Of a stretch of 12,875 bases of DNA, positions 4,768 through 12,875 are shown in pieces. Position 1 is the stretch's first letter; every line of letters begins with the position of its first letter. A model generated the notes under the pieces. That model searched no databases. It was not told the origin of the DNA and was given only the letters and a program-made list of their open reading frames with translations. The DNA comes from Flavobacteriaceae bacterium (GTDB lineage: Bacteria; Bacteroidota; Bacteroidia; Flavobacteriales; Flavobacteriaceae): the NCBI GenBank assembly GCA_023262245.1, contig JALRDC010000140.1, positions 1 to 12,875 of the forward strand, written 5' to 3'. The position numbers were made by a program, and so were the translations under genes.

Positions 4768-7752
4768 ATGACGAAGATTTTTTACTATATTATTTTTATT
4801 TTCTTTTTCCCAACACTTCTTCTTAGCCAAGACCTATCTATTACAGGTATTATTCGGGATAACGAAACTAAAGAACCACTCCCTGGTGCTACAATTGTTA
4901 TTTTAGGCACCACACAGGGAACTCTCTCTGATTTTGACGGTAATTTTACCATAAATGCTCCAAGCGGAGCTTCCTTATCATTTAGCTCTCTGGGGTATCA
5001 AACTGAGGTAATAATTGTTGACCAAGACAAGGTCTTAGATATAAATCTTATTCCTAATAATGAGTTGGATGAAATTGTCGTGGTGGGTTATGGATCTCAA
5101 AAACGAAGTAATATTGTAGGCTCTGTTGCAACGGTTAATGTAGACAAAGCAACTCAAAATCCAACAACCAATGTTTCCGAACTTCTCAGAGGAAGGGCTG
5201 CAGGTGTTCAGGTTAACTTAGGCGATGCCCGTCCCGGAGGAAACTCTAATATTGTCATTCGAGGGAATGTCTCTGTTGCTGGAGGAAACAATCCCCTGAT
5301 CATTGTTGATGGACTTCCTTTTGATAATTTAAATGATATTGCTCCAGAAGACATTCAAAGTATTGAAATTTTAAAAGACGCGGCTTCCACATCTATTTAT
5401 GGAGCGCGTGCTTCCAATGGGGTAATTTTAATTACTACTAAAAAAGCACAGGAGGGCTATAGCTCATTCAACTATTCTGGTTTTGTAACTACCCAAACGC
5501 TTACTAGAAATTTTGACATTTATGATGGACAGGGTTTCTATCAATTTAGAACGGATGCTTGGAAAGCTCGCTTGGGAATGGAGAATCCGCCTCTTCGTTT
5601 TGTATGGAACGAGTTTGAATTGGATTTAATATACAACGACAATATTGTTAACTGGGAAGACCTTGCGCTTAATGACGCATTACTCACTAGTCACTCTTTA
5701 AGCTATTCTTCTGGAACTGAAAAATCTACTGTTTATTCAAGTTTAAATTATTTTACCCAAGACGGGATCATCCCCAATTCTGGTTTTGACAGGCTTCAAT
5801 TCAAATTAAATTACAGTCATCAGCTCACGGATAAACTCAATATGGAGGGAATCATCAATATCCAAAATGCTGACCAAAGTAGAGAAACTGGAGGCCTCTT
5901 TTTAGCCAATCTAAGTCCTATTGCAAAACCATTTGATGACAACGGCGATTTAGTCAAGTATTATTTTGGTCAAGAAAATGCCTCTGCTATTAATCCCCTT
6001 TGGGATCAGAGAGAATCTGTAGATGAAACGGAAACTAATTTAACGGATATCAGTTTACGTTTTAATTACGAAATCCTCCCTCAACTTACCTATTCATTAA
6101 AAACTTTTTACAGAAATCGAAATACCGATCAAGGAACTTACAGGTCCTCTCTTCACTCTGCAGGAGATGAAGGCAATAACGGTGTTGGTGTTTTAATTGA
6201 TACCCAATATAAACAGTTGCTTGTTGAACACATTCTCAATTACGAAATCCTCAATAATGATACTCATAATTTAGATTTTACAGGGGTCCATTCTTACGAC
6301 GAACAAAATTTTAAATACAACCAGCTTGACAAATCAGACTTTGTTAATGATGCCCTGGGATATAATGGCCTTGCCTCCAACTTGTTAAGTAATTCTCGAG
6401 ATGTGTGGAGAAGAAGGGTCCTTTCTTTCATGGGAAGAGTTCGCTATTCATTCCAAGACAAATACCTACTTGAAATGACCACCCGAGCGGACGGAGCATC
6501 TGTCTTTTCGGAAAATAACAAATGGGGAATGTTTCCTGCTCTCTCAGCAGCCTATAAATTAGATCAAGATTTAAATATTGACAGTATTGACCAATTGAAA
6601 ATCCGTCTTAGCTATGGTTCAACAGGGAATCAAGGAATCAATCCACTAGAGTCTCTTGGTGTTGCGGATTACAATCCATACACCTTTGGAGATACCACAG
6701 TAAGTGGTTCTACAGCTTCTTCAAGATTAAGAAACCCAAACCTACAATGGGAAACTACCACTACTTTAAATGGAGGTGTAGATTTTGGTTTACTTTCCAA
6801 TAGAGTCAGGGGTACGGTAGAATATTATAAATCCAACACAACAGATCTGTTATTGGATCGTCAGCTTGCCTCTTCCTCTGGTTATACAATTACAAGATTC
6901 AATGTAGGAGAACTACAAAATACTGGTTTTGAGTTCACCTTAAACAACAGTATCATTAGCAATAATAACGTAAACTTTGATTTAGGCCTTATCTGGTCAA
7001 CAAATCAAAATGAAGTCATTGCTCTTACTGGAGAAACACAAATTGATCCAGAAACTGGAGCCTCATACTTTATAGATATAACCGATACTTCGGGAAGGAG
7101 ACTTTCCATTGGACAATCCATTAACAGTCTCTGGATGCCAGAATACGCAGGAATTTACCAAGAGGCAGACTTTTTAGAGGGGAGCCCTATCACTCCTCGC
7201 GTTGGTGCAAAACCCGGACACATTCGTGTAATCGATCAAAATCAAGATGGATTAATCGACATCAATGACAACATCTTTATTAACGCTGATCCTGATTGGT
7301 ATGGTTCTATAAACGCTAGTTTGCGTATAAAGAATTTTGATTTATTTATGGATTGGTATTTCGTTCAGGGAGTCACTCGAATCAACTCTGTTCTTTCAAA
7401 TGGAGAGTATTGGAAGTCCTCCATAAACGGTCCCGTAGTTCCTTATTATACTGCAGCGTCTCCGTCAACGGTCTGGCCTGCTGCCAATGCTAGTGCTGCA
7501 TGGTTAAAATATCTCAATTCTTTTGCAGCTCAAGATGCCTCTTATCAACGTCTAAGAACTTTGACTGTAGGATATAATTTTGGAGATACATTAAACCAAC
7601 TCTTTAAGACCAAGTCAGGAAGACTCTATTTTACGGGAACTAATCTTTTAACCTTTACAGATTTCTTATCCTATTCTCCTGAACAAGATTTAAGAGCAGG
7701 TGTCTTCCCTGAAACATTGAATATGACTTTAGGAATCAAACTAACGTTTTAA
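4768..7752 (+). CDS. susC: SusC/RagA-type TonB-dependent outer membrane transporter
   Basis: This 994-residue outer-membrane transporter would import oligosaccharides, powered by TonB-ExbBD. A signal peptide (MTKIFYYIIFIFFFPTLLLSQ) is followed by a carboxypeptidase-D-like beta-sandwich (about 23-95), the TonB-box-like DEIVVVGYG (101-109), a plug domain (about 115-228; VIRGN, PLIIVDG, IEILKDAASTSIYGARASNGVILITTK) and a 22-strand-type barrel ending in Phe, as is normal for outer-membrane beta-barrels. A calcium-loop-like DQNQDGLIDINDN lies near residue 825. No STN domain is present, so signalling through an anti-sigma factor is unlikely. I chose ATG 4768 because it begins directly at a good signal peptide; an in-frame TTG at 4744 would add eight residues with no signal features. 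The susD gene follows after 10 bp. Substrate specificity is inferred from the linked GH16: probably a laminarin-type beta-glucan. Confidence 0.96.
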   Translation: MTKIFYYIIFIFFFPTLLLSQDLSITGIIRDNETKEPLPGATIVILGTTQGTLSDFDGNFTINAPSGASLSFSSLGYQTEVIIVDQDKVLDINLIPNNELDEIVVVGYGSQKRSNIVGSVATVNVDKATQNPTTNVSELLRGRAAGVQVNLGDARPGGNSNIVIRGNVSVAGGNNPLIIVDGLPFDNLNDIAPEDIQSIEILKDAASTSIYGARASNGVILITTKKAQEGYSSFNYSGFVTTQTLTRNFDIYDGQGFYQFRTDAWKARLGMENPPLRFVWNEFELDLIYNDNIVNWEDLALNDALLTSHSLSYSSGTEKSTVYSSLNYFTQDGIIPNSGFDRLQFKLNYSHQLTDKLNMEGIINIQNADQSRETGGLFLANLSPIAKPFDDNGDLVKYYFGQENASAINPLWDQRESVDETETNLTDISLRFNYEILPQLTYSLKTFYRNRNTDQGTYRSSLHSAGDEGNNGVGVLIDTQYKQLLVEHILNYEILNNDTHNLDFTGVHSYDEQNFKYNQLDKSDFVNDALGYNGLASNLLSNSRDVWRRRVLSFMGRVRYSFQDKYLLEMTTRADGASVFSENNKWGMFPALSAAYKLDQDLNIDSIDQLKIRLSYGSTGNQGINPLESLGVADYNPYTFGDTTVSGSTASSRLRNPNLQWETTTTLNGGVDFGLLSNRVRGTVEYYKSNTTDLLLDRQLASSSGYTITRFNVGELQNTGFEFTLNNSIISNNNVNFDLGLIWSTNQNEVIALTGETQIDPETGASYFIDITDTSGRRLSIGQSINSLWMPEYAGIYQEADFLEGSPITPRVGAKPGHIRVIDQNQDGLIDINDNIFINADPDWYGSINASLRIKNFDLFMDWYFVQGVTRINSVLSNGEYWKSSINGPVVPYYTAASPSTVWPAANASAAWLKYLNSFAAQDASYQRLRTLTVGYNFGDTLNQLFKTKSGRLYFTGTNLLTFTDFLSYSPEQDLRAGVFPETLNMTLGIKLTF

Positions 7753-7762
7753 AACCTTATAA

Positions 7763-9367
7763 ATGAAAAAAATTAAGTACTTATTTTTGATCATCGCCTT
7801 GGGGTTTTCAACTTCCTGTTATCAAGATGGTTTTTTAAAGGACGAACTGTTATCTAATAACTCTGTAGATTTCCTTTACTCTAGTTCTGAAGGTATTGCC
7901 AATGCTGTTGTAGGACTTTATGCTTTAAACCGGGAACCCTATCAAAGAGACTGGTTTAATGGTGCCATCCCATTAATTCTTCAAGCCAAAAGTGATATCT
8001 CTGCTGGGGTTGATGGTGAAATTTCCTTGTTTAGCAATTGTTTTTGGGGTTGTGGAATTGATGGTGATTACGGAACTGAAGCTGCTTTTGGATATTTTTG
8101 GGCACACAATTACAGAATAATTGATATTACGAACAACATCATTTTAGGTGGATCAAGTCTGATCGAAAACGGAAATAATGATTCCGAATTATTAAAAAAT
8201 ATCGCTGAGGCAAGAATGTTTAGAGCCCATGCTTATTTTACCTTATATAGATTGTTTAAAAACATCTATCTCAAAACAGAACCTACAAATCCTGAAACAG
8301 CCTTTGACCGACCTCAAGACAAATCCTCTAAAGAAGAGATTTTTGCCTTTATAAGAGAGGATTTGCAATTTGCAAGTGATCAACTCTCTTACACAAACGA
8401 TCAATTTGGAAGGTGGACTAAAGCAGCGGTTGATCATGTTCGCGCCAAAGTAGAAATGTGGGATAACAACTTTTCCAAAGCCGCTGAAATTGTTGACAAT
8501 CTAATCCAAAATAGTCCTCACGCATTAGTAGCTATTTCCCAGGTATTTGGAGGGGAATTAGAACATTCCGAGACGCTTTTTGCTATTAATTTTAAGAAAA
8601 ATGCTGTGGGGGGTGGTGCCTGGCATCAAATGAATTGGCAATCTGTAGCTCATTATTCTGCGGTTCCTGGTATGGTTCAGTCCCTAGAAAATGGTGGAGA
8701 TGGCTTCGGGTTCATTACGCTCAATCCCTATGCAGTAAACTTACTCAATGAGAATCCTAACGACCAACGGATCGGGAATTATTACATTTTTGAGTATCTA
8801 TACAACGATGAAAAAACACTTCCTGCTGGGAAAAAAATTGGAGACCCACTAGATCTTTATAAAAACTCCGCTCAAGACGATGATTTCTTCTTTTACTTTA
8901 AAAGACAAAGTCCCGGAGTACTTAAGTTTTTAGATGATATGGTGGATCCCACAGATCGTATGCACTTTAAAAACATCATGGTCTATCGTTTGGCGGAAAC
9001 CTATCTTATTGGTGCTGAAGCACATCTTGAATTGGGAAATACAGCAACTGCTCTTCAATATTTAAATGCAATTCGACAAAGAGCCGGAATAAACCCCGCA
9101 GCTTCGATTTCCCTAGAAACTATTTTTGAAGAAAGAGCCCGAGAGCTTGCCTTTGAAGGACAACGATGGTATAGCCTTAAGAGAAGAGGAATTTTATATG
9201 ATTATTTGATGGATCATATGAATTCCGATTTACTTAATGAATACTATTCAAGAAACCATGTAAATCCTTTAGAGGTTTATAAACCCCATATGGTTAACCT
9301 ACCCATTCCTCAGGGAGTATTGGATTTACTGGGTGCTAGCTACCCTCAAAATGACGGATACAACTAA
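7763..9367 (+). CDS. susD: SusD/RagB-type glycan-binding outer-membrane lipoprotein
   Basis: This 534-residue surface lipoprotein would cap the SusC barrel and bind the incoming glycan. The signal peptide ends in lipobox STSC with acylated Cys19. The N-terminal TPR-like helices include EARMFRAHAYFTLYRLF (149-165). The C-terminal half has the family hallmarks MVYRLAETYLIGAEAHLELG (406-425), LNAIRQRAG (434-442) and EERARELAFEGQRWYSLKRR (456-475), and ends with the usual PIPQ (515-518) and QNDGYN. Length is typical of the family. Trp- and Tyr-containing loops in the middle (for example GGGAWHQMNWQ at 283-293) could supply sugar-stacking residues, but the binding site cannot be read directly. The ATG lies 10 bp after the susC stop, so translation is tightly coupled. 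With the SGBP and GH16 genes downstream, the likely ligand is a beta-1,3-glucan. Confidence 0.96.
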   Translation: MKKIKYLFLIIALGFSTSCYQDGFLKDELLSNNSVDFLYSSSEGIANAVVGLYALNREPYQRDWFNGAIPLILQAKSDISAGVDGEISLFSNCFWGCGIDGDYGTEAAFGYFWAHNYRIIDITNNIILGGSSLIENGNNDSELLKNIAEARMFRAHAYFTLYRLFKNIYLKTEPTNPETAFDRPQDKSSKEEIFAFIREDLQFASDQLSYTNDQFGRWTKAAVDHVRAKVEMWDNNFSKAAEIVDNLIQNSPHALVAISQVFGGELEHSETLFAINFKKNAVGGGAWHQMNWQSVAHYSAVPGMVQSLENGGDGFGFITLNPYAVNLLNENPNDQRIGNYYIFEYLYNDEKTLPAGKKIGDPLDLYKNSAQDDDFFFYFKRQSPGVLKFLDDMVDPTDRMHFKNIMVYRLAETYLIGAEAHLELGNTATALQYLNAIRQRAGINPAASISLETIFEERARELAFEGQRWYSLKRRGILYDYLMDHMNSDLLNEYYSRNHVNPLEVYKPHMVNLPIPQGVLDLLGASYPQNDGYN

Positions 9368-9400
9368 CATTAAATCAATTAACAAAAAAACCAGAAAAAA

Positions 9401-11047
9401 ATGAAAACTAAATTCTATTTGCTTTTTGCATTTATTCTTACTGCAGTTATTTCATGTAGTAAAGACGAAACGGAAGAAGCTCCAACCATTACAATTGAAA
9501 TTCCTGAACCAGAAGCTGAAGTTACTACTCCAGAATTTGTTGAAGGGATCAATCCTAACTTAAATGACGGGACTGTAACTTTCGAAGAAGACGGTCCTAG
9601 TTTTAATGAAGAAGACAGACAGCCAGATGACAGAAGTACAGGAAACTGGAGTCGCTTTGGAGGTGTTGACCAAACCAATCTAACAGTTGCTTATTCTGAA
9701 AACCCTGGAACTAACAGCGTTAATAACTCTAGTAGAGTTATTAAAGTTACTGAACCTGTTGGTGTTCAATCTTGGGCAGGGTTTTATTTCATGCTTGAAG
9801 AAAAAATCAATTTCCCAGCAGGAAAAGAAGCCATCTCTGTACAGTTCTATTCTCCGGCTCCTGGTCATAACGTTCTTTTAAAACTAGAAGATGAATTACC
9901 CAATGGTACGGAAGGAAAGAAATCGACTGGAGATTTATTTGCAGTGACTACTGGAACAGGATGGGAAACACTAGTCTTTAATATTCCTGAATTAGAAGGT
10001 AGAGACGGCAACTATAATACCATTACTATGATTTTGGGTTACGGTTTAACCAACGAAGCTGAAGTAAGCTATTACGTTGACAACTTTGACTTTGCTACTC
10101 CTGTAGAAGTAATCGTTGCCGCTGGTCCAACAGACGCTCCCGATGTGCCTCTTTACAGTGCAGAGGAAGTAATTTCTATTTTCAGTGATGCCTATACAGC
10201 AGTCGAAGGGCTTGACTTAAATCCTAATTGGGGTCAAAGTACGGTTGTAACTGAAGAAACTATAGCGGAAAACACCGTACTCAAATATGAGAACCTCAAC
10301 TATCAAGGAACAACAATAGAAACTCCTTTAGATCTTTCTGCAAAAACTAAATTACACCTGGACTACTTTACTGGAGATGCTACAGTCTTAAAGTTCTTCT
10401 TAATCAGTCCTGATGGTGATGATGCAGATGATGCTGCAGAAGAAACTTCTATAGACTTAGACCTAACAAATTTAGGCCAGTGGAACAGAATCATTGTCGA
10501 CTTGAGTAGTTTTAGTGAAGTTGTTGATTTATCTCAGGTATTCCAAATGAAAGTTGAAGGAAACGGTACGGTCTATTTTGACAATTTATTCTTCTTTGGA
10601 GGAACTGCAACTTCAGGAAATAAATACTCTAATACGTATACTGGAGCCTTTGGAGGTGCTACTGTTGCAGCAGGAACATTTAACTTCCCCTCTTCAGCAG
10701 AAGGTTGGGCTGGTTTCGCTGACTTGACTCCCTCGGTGCTTTCTTTCCCATTTGGTGGGAAAATCACCTTTACCGCTTCTACAGAAGGAACTGATGTTGA
10801 TGTCAACTTTAAATTTGAGCGTTTAGGTTTTGATGCAGAAGGTAATGGAGCAGCAGATACAGAACCAAACTTTGCTACAGCAAATGTTACGGTAACAGGA
10901 ACGGATGCTGCTGAATATTCAGTAGATATTGATCCTCAAGATGCAGCAAATACTTATGCTTCTCATCTTCTGTACCTTGTAACTCAAGATGCTAGTGTGA
11001 ATCTAAGTAATATTGTAATTACTTCTTATCACGCAGCTCAAGAATAA
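9401..11047 (+). CDS. Multidomain surface glycan-binding lipoprotein (SGBP)
   Basis: This 548-residue lipoprotein sits at the SusE/SGBP position after susD. The signal peptide ends in VISC with acylated Cys19, followed by SKDETEE, which fits the Lys plus acidic pattern reported as a surface-export signal in Bacteroidetes. An acidic, Pro-rich linker runs to about 75. Three beta-sandwich-like modules follow. Module 1 (about 80-232) ends in SYYVDNFDF. Module 2 (about 251-400) contains VISIFSDAY and NPNWGQ and ends in VYFDNLFFF. Module 3 (about 408-545) is of another type, containing FPSSAEGWAGF. Modules 1 and 2 share a CBM-like plan: an Ala/Lys-x-lysine strand, a polar loop, a Gly-Trp/Gln-Trp turn, then Tyr/Phe-Asp-Asn. 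No catalytic motifs are seen. The role is probably to hold beta-glucan at the surface for the GH16 enzyme and SusCD. An A-rich 33-bp spacer separates it from susD, and a strong terminator follows. Confidence 0.85.
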   Translation: MKTKFYLLFAFILTAVISCSKDETEEAPTITIEIPEPEAEVTTPEFVEGINPNLNDGTVTFEEDGPSFNEEDRQPDDRSTGNWSRFGGVDQTNLTVAYSENPGTNSVNNSSRVIKVTEPVGVQSWAGFYFMLEEKINFPAGKEAISVQFYSPAPGHNVLLKLEDELPNGTEGKKSTGDLFAVTTGTGWETLVFNIPELEGRDGNYNTITMILGYGLTNEAEVSYYVDNFDFATPVEVIVAAGPTDAPDVPLYSAEEVISIFSDAYTAVEGLDLNPNWGQSTVVTEETIAENTVLKYENLNYQGTTIETPLDLSAKTKLHLDYFTGDATVLKFFLISPDGDDADDAAEETSIDLDLTNLGQWNRIIVDLSSFSEVVDLSQVFQMKVEGNGTVYFDNLFFFGGTATSGNKYSNTYTGAFGGATVAAGTFNFPSSAEGWAGFADLTPSVLSFPFGGKITFTASTEGTDVDVNFKFERLGFDAEGNGAADTEPNFATANVTVTGTDAAEYSVDIDPQDAANTYASHLLYLVTQDASVNLSNIVITSYHAAQE

Positions 11048-11076
11048 TCTAGATAACTAACAATCTAATTTTATTT

Positions 11077-11108
11077 AAACTATCCCACCTAGGTGGGATA
11101 GTTTTTTT
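11077..11108 (+). terminator. 28-bp perfect palindrome terminator between SGBP and GH16 genes
   Basis: AAACTATCCCACCT (11077-11090) is followed directly by its exact reverse complement (11091-11104), and the T run continues to 11108. As RNA this would fold into a long stem with a minimal CUAG loop and a U-tract, a strong intrinsic terminator. It lies 29 bases after the SGBP stop and only 12 bases before the GTG start of the GH16 gene, so the enzyme gene must rely on read-through or on a promoter overlapping this region. The A-rich left edge gives little T-tract for the other strand. Confidence 0.9.
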
Positions 11109-11119
11109 AATTTCGAAAC

Positions 11120-12265
11120 GTGATAAAATTTGTTAAATCCTTCTTTGCCTCTTTTCTGTTCTTTAGTGTAATCTATTGTAGCGGAGATAGTAATGGCGAA
11201 CTTGAAATCGATTTCAGTTTAGGTGAAAATGGTCTTGTAAATATTCAAGCCAAAGCAGAGCAAGCAGTAGTTTATCGGTTCTCTTTTGGCACCAATGCCG
11301 TCTTTGAAAACGCTTCTGGTGTAATTGACTACACCTATGGAAATAAGGGCACCTACACGGTGGGCATATGGGCCTTTTTCGATGCAGAATATACTTCATA
11401 CAACTATGAAACCATAGAGATAGAAATCACCTCTGCAAGTGGAGATTCGAGTCCAAATTTTGACCCTAGTTTAATCGATACTAGTGAAGAAACAACAATA
11501 CACACGGGCTATGAATTGGTTTGGAATGATGAATTTAATTATGAAGGAAGTCCTTTAGATAGCAAGTGGCATCATCAATACATTCCTCTTTTTGGAGGAG
11601 GTTGGGCAAACAATGAAAAACAACATTATACAGCTCGAACCGACAATTCCTATGTTAGCGAAGGAACTTTAAAAATTATTGCCAAACGAGAAGGCTATAC
11701 CTTTGAAGGGAGTAGGAAGGCTTATACTTCGGCACGCTTAAATTCAAAATTTGATATTGCCTATGGGAGAATTGATGTTCGCGCAAAAATGCCTGCATCG
11801 GGGGGAACCTGGCCGGCAATTTGGACCCTTGGAACCAATGTAGGAGAACGGGGAAATTTTCATGGAACAAGTGATGGGAATGTAGGATGGCCAGACTGTG
11901 GAGAAATTGACATCGTAGAACAAAATGGCTCAGAAAAGAATAAGCTTCTAGGTACCTTTCACTGGGCAGATACAAGTTCTGGAGATTACGCTTCGTACAG
12001 TTTAACAAAAACCATCTCATCCTTAGGAATCTCGGATGTGACTGAAAATTTTCATGTCTATTCCTTAGTTTGGACAGCTGCCTCAATAAAAATTTATGTG
12101 GACAACAAGCTGCTTTCCCAACTTACAAATAGTGCCAATGTACCCTTTGATAATCCTCATTATCTTATATTGAATATTGCAATGGGTGGAACACTAGGAG
12201 GAACCATTCCCAGTGACTTTAGTCAAGATGTAATGGAAATTGATTACGTCCGATTCTATCAATAA
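11120..12265 (+). CDS. GH16 endo-beta-glucanase (laminarinase type) lipoprotein with N-terminal PKD-like domain
   Basis: This 381-residue secreted lipoprotein would hydrolyse internal beta-1,3 (or mixed 1,3/1,4) glucan bonds with retention of configuration. The signal peptide (MIKFVKSFFA, then SFLFFSVIYC) has acylated Cys20. A PKD-like beta-sandwich (about 28-104, with SGVIDYTYGNKGTYTVGIWA) is joined by a Ser-rich linker to a GH16 domain (about 131-381). Key features are ELVWNDEFN, the substrate-cleft segment GGTWPAIWTLG (228-238) and the catalytic GEIDIVE (261-267), in which Glu262 is the expected nucleophile, Asp264 the helper and Glu267 the acid/base; GTFHW follows at 278-282. The final VMEIDYVRFYQ is the usual GH16 end. 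GTG 11120 is the only start between an in-frame TAA (11108-11110) and the signal peptide. The inserted E-x-D-x-x-E motif and overall pattern favour laminarinase over kappa-carrageenase or agarase. The last gene of the locus; its expression is probably limited by the preceding terminator. Confidence 0.94.
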   Translation: MIKFVKSFFASFLFFSVIYCSGDSNGELEIDFSLGENGLVNIQAKAEQAVVYRFSFGTNAVFENASGVIDYTYGNKGTYTVGIWAFFDAEYTSYNYETIEIEITSASGDSSPNFDPSLIDTSEETTIHTGYELVWNDEFNYEGSPLDSKWHHQYIPLFGGGWANNEKQHYTARTDNSYVSEGTLKIIAKREGYTFEGSRKAYTSARLNSKFDIAYGRIDVRAKMPASGGTWPAIWTLGTNVGERGNFHGTSDGNVGWPDCGEIDIVEQNGSEKNKLLGTFHWADTSSGDYASYSLTKTISSLGISDVTENFHVYSLVWTAASIKIYVDNKLLSQLTNSANVPFDNPHYLILNIAMGGTLGGTIPSDFSQDVMEIDYVRFYQ

Positions 12266-12303
12266 TAAAGCTTCCCTTTTAAGACTTTTATGACAAAGAC
12301 CCT

Positions 12304-12875
12304 TTAAAAAGCCCCCTTTTTTGAATTGAAGCGTACAAAACTTTGTCCGGGATCTGAAACCTCAAAAGTTTCTATATAAGATCGGTCTTGTAAAGTAACA
12401 TAGGCGGTAGTTCCATTTTTACCTCCAAAAGCAATATTGGAAGGCTTTTTACCCTTAAGTTGAATCTCTTGAACGATTTCACCACTTGGGCTTACCTTTA
12501 CAACAGTCCCTTTTCCGTAACGAGTTATATATAAATTTCCTTTACTGTCGCAACGCATTCCATCCATTCCAAAATCCTCAAAAGAAATCAATAATCGCTT
12601 GTTTGTTAATTTTTTTGAAGGAGTAATATCGTAAGCCCACACCTTTCGTTGGACACTTTCATTTACATATAATGTCTTTTGATCAGGACTTATTTCTATC
12701 CCGTTAGTCGTTCCCATTTGATCTTCTAAAAGGACAAAACCTTCAGCATCAACTCTCCAGATATTCCCCGTGCTTTCTGCCCAATTTGGATCTGAAGCAA
12801 ATAATACATCTCCCTTTCCAATCGTTAAATCATTAGGTTGATTTGCATCCGCTTGATGAGCAAAAACAGTAACTT
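12304..12875 (-). CDS. SMP-30/gluconolactonase-type beta-propeller, 5' end cut by the window
   Basis: About 190 C-terminal residues are visible; the frame is open to the right edge and ends at TAA 12306-12304. The sequence has the repeated blades of the SMP-30/gluconolactonase/LRE family. QPNDLTIG carries the usual Pro-Asn-Asp ligand turn, followed by FASDPNWA, TNGIEISPDQKTLYVNES (Asn ligand), GMDGMRCDSKGNLYITRY (Asp ligand and the Gly-Asn-Leu-Tyr strand) and PSNIAFGG. Family members are metal-dependent lactonases acting on sugar lactones, and a member here could handle an oxidised sugar, but several relatives have other or unknown substrates. The ATG at 12717 is internal; the true start lies outside the window. 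The gene is convergent with GH16, with 38 bases between the stops and no clear hairpin. Membership in the glucan locus is uncertain. Confidence 0.88.
   Translation of the reverse strand, partial: VTVFAHQADANQPNDLTIGKGDVLFASDPNWAESTGNIWRVDAEGFVLLEDQMGTTNGIEISPDQKTLYVNESVQRKVWAYDITPSKKLTNKRLLISFEDFGMDGMRCDSKGNLYITRYGKGTVVKVSPSGEIVQEIQLKGKKPSNIAFGGKNGTTAYVTLQDRSYIETFEVSDPGQSFVRFNSKKGAF

Noticed and set aside
11676..12086. Minus-strand 136-codon frame inside the GH16 gene
   Set aside because: It lies antisense to the catalytic region, with composition (rich in His, Leu, Ser, Arg) typical of a shadow frame.
12266..12303. Terminator between the convergent GH16 and SMP-30-like genes
   Set aside because: Short A/T runs are present but I found no convincing stem followed by a T-tract on either strand.

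Overview
The window looks like a chromosomal segment of a marine-type Bacteroidetes, most likely a member of Flavobacteriia. The evidence is the AT-rich sequence with very AT-rich spacers, A-rich start regions mostly lacking Shine-Dalgarno sites, a SusC/SusD pair, and lipoproteins with Bacteroidetes-style signal peptides. This assignment is inferred from gene content; no marker gene is present.

Left part (1-2831, all minus strand): a sulfatase lipoprotein cut by the left edge, a frame-broken gene remnant (about 1079-1344), a very AT-rich gene-free stretch, and an FAD-dependent DAO-family oxidoreductase. A hairpin with a plus-strand T-tract abuts the oxidoreductase stop codon although no plus-strand gene precedes it.

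Middle (3144-4283, plus strand): a Crp/Fnr-type regulator followed 42 bp later by a small NTF2/SnoaL-like lipoprotein. A 13-bp-stem terminator follows, shared with a convergent 30-codon minus-strand ORF that the sequence supports only tentatively.

Right part (4768-12265, plus strand): a compact polysaccharide utilisation locus. It encodes a SusC-type TonB-dependent transporter, a SusD-type lipoprotein, a multidomain surface glycan-binding lipoprotein and a PKD-GH16 endoglucanase lipoprotein of laminarinase type. A plausible working order is as follows: the GH16 enzyme cuts a beta-1,3-glucan such as laminarin at the cell surface, the binding lipoprotein and SusD capture the oligosaccharides, and SusC imports them. 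No exo-acting GH3, GH17 or GH30 enzyme and no locus-specific regulator is visible here, so the pathway must be completed elsewhere. A 28-bp perfect palindrome plus T-tract lies between the binding-protein gene and the GH16 gene, which starts with GTG only 12 nt after the T-tract. This suggests that the enzyme is expressed at a lower level than the uptake genes, or separately from them. The susC leader (4432-4767) holds a perfect GGGTAATTACCC palindrome next to a Bacteroidetes-type -7 box, and two further inverted repeats.

Right edge (12304-12875, minus strand): the C-terminal part of an SMP-30/gluconolactonase-type beta-propeller, convergent with the GH16 gene.

I see no tRNA, rRNA, CRISPR array, insertion sequence or prophage. 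The gene content is mostly that of known families. The less ordinary signals are the regulatory and leader structures, the gene remnant and the tiny ORF.
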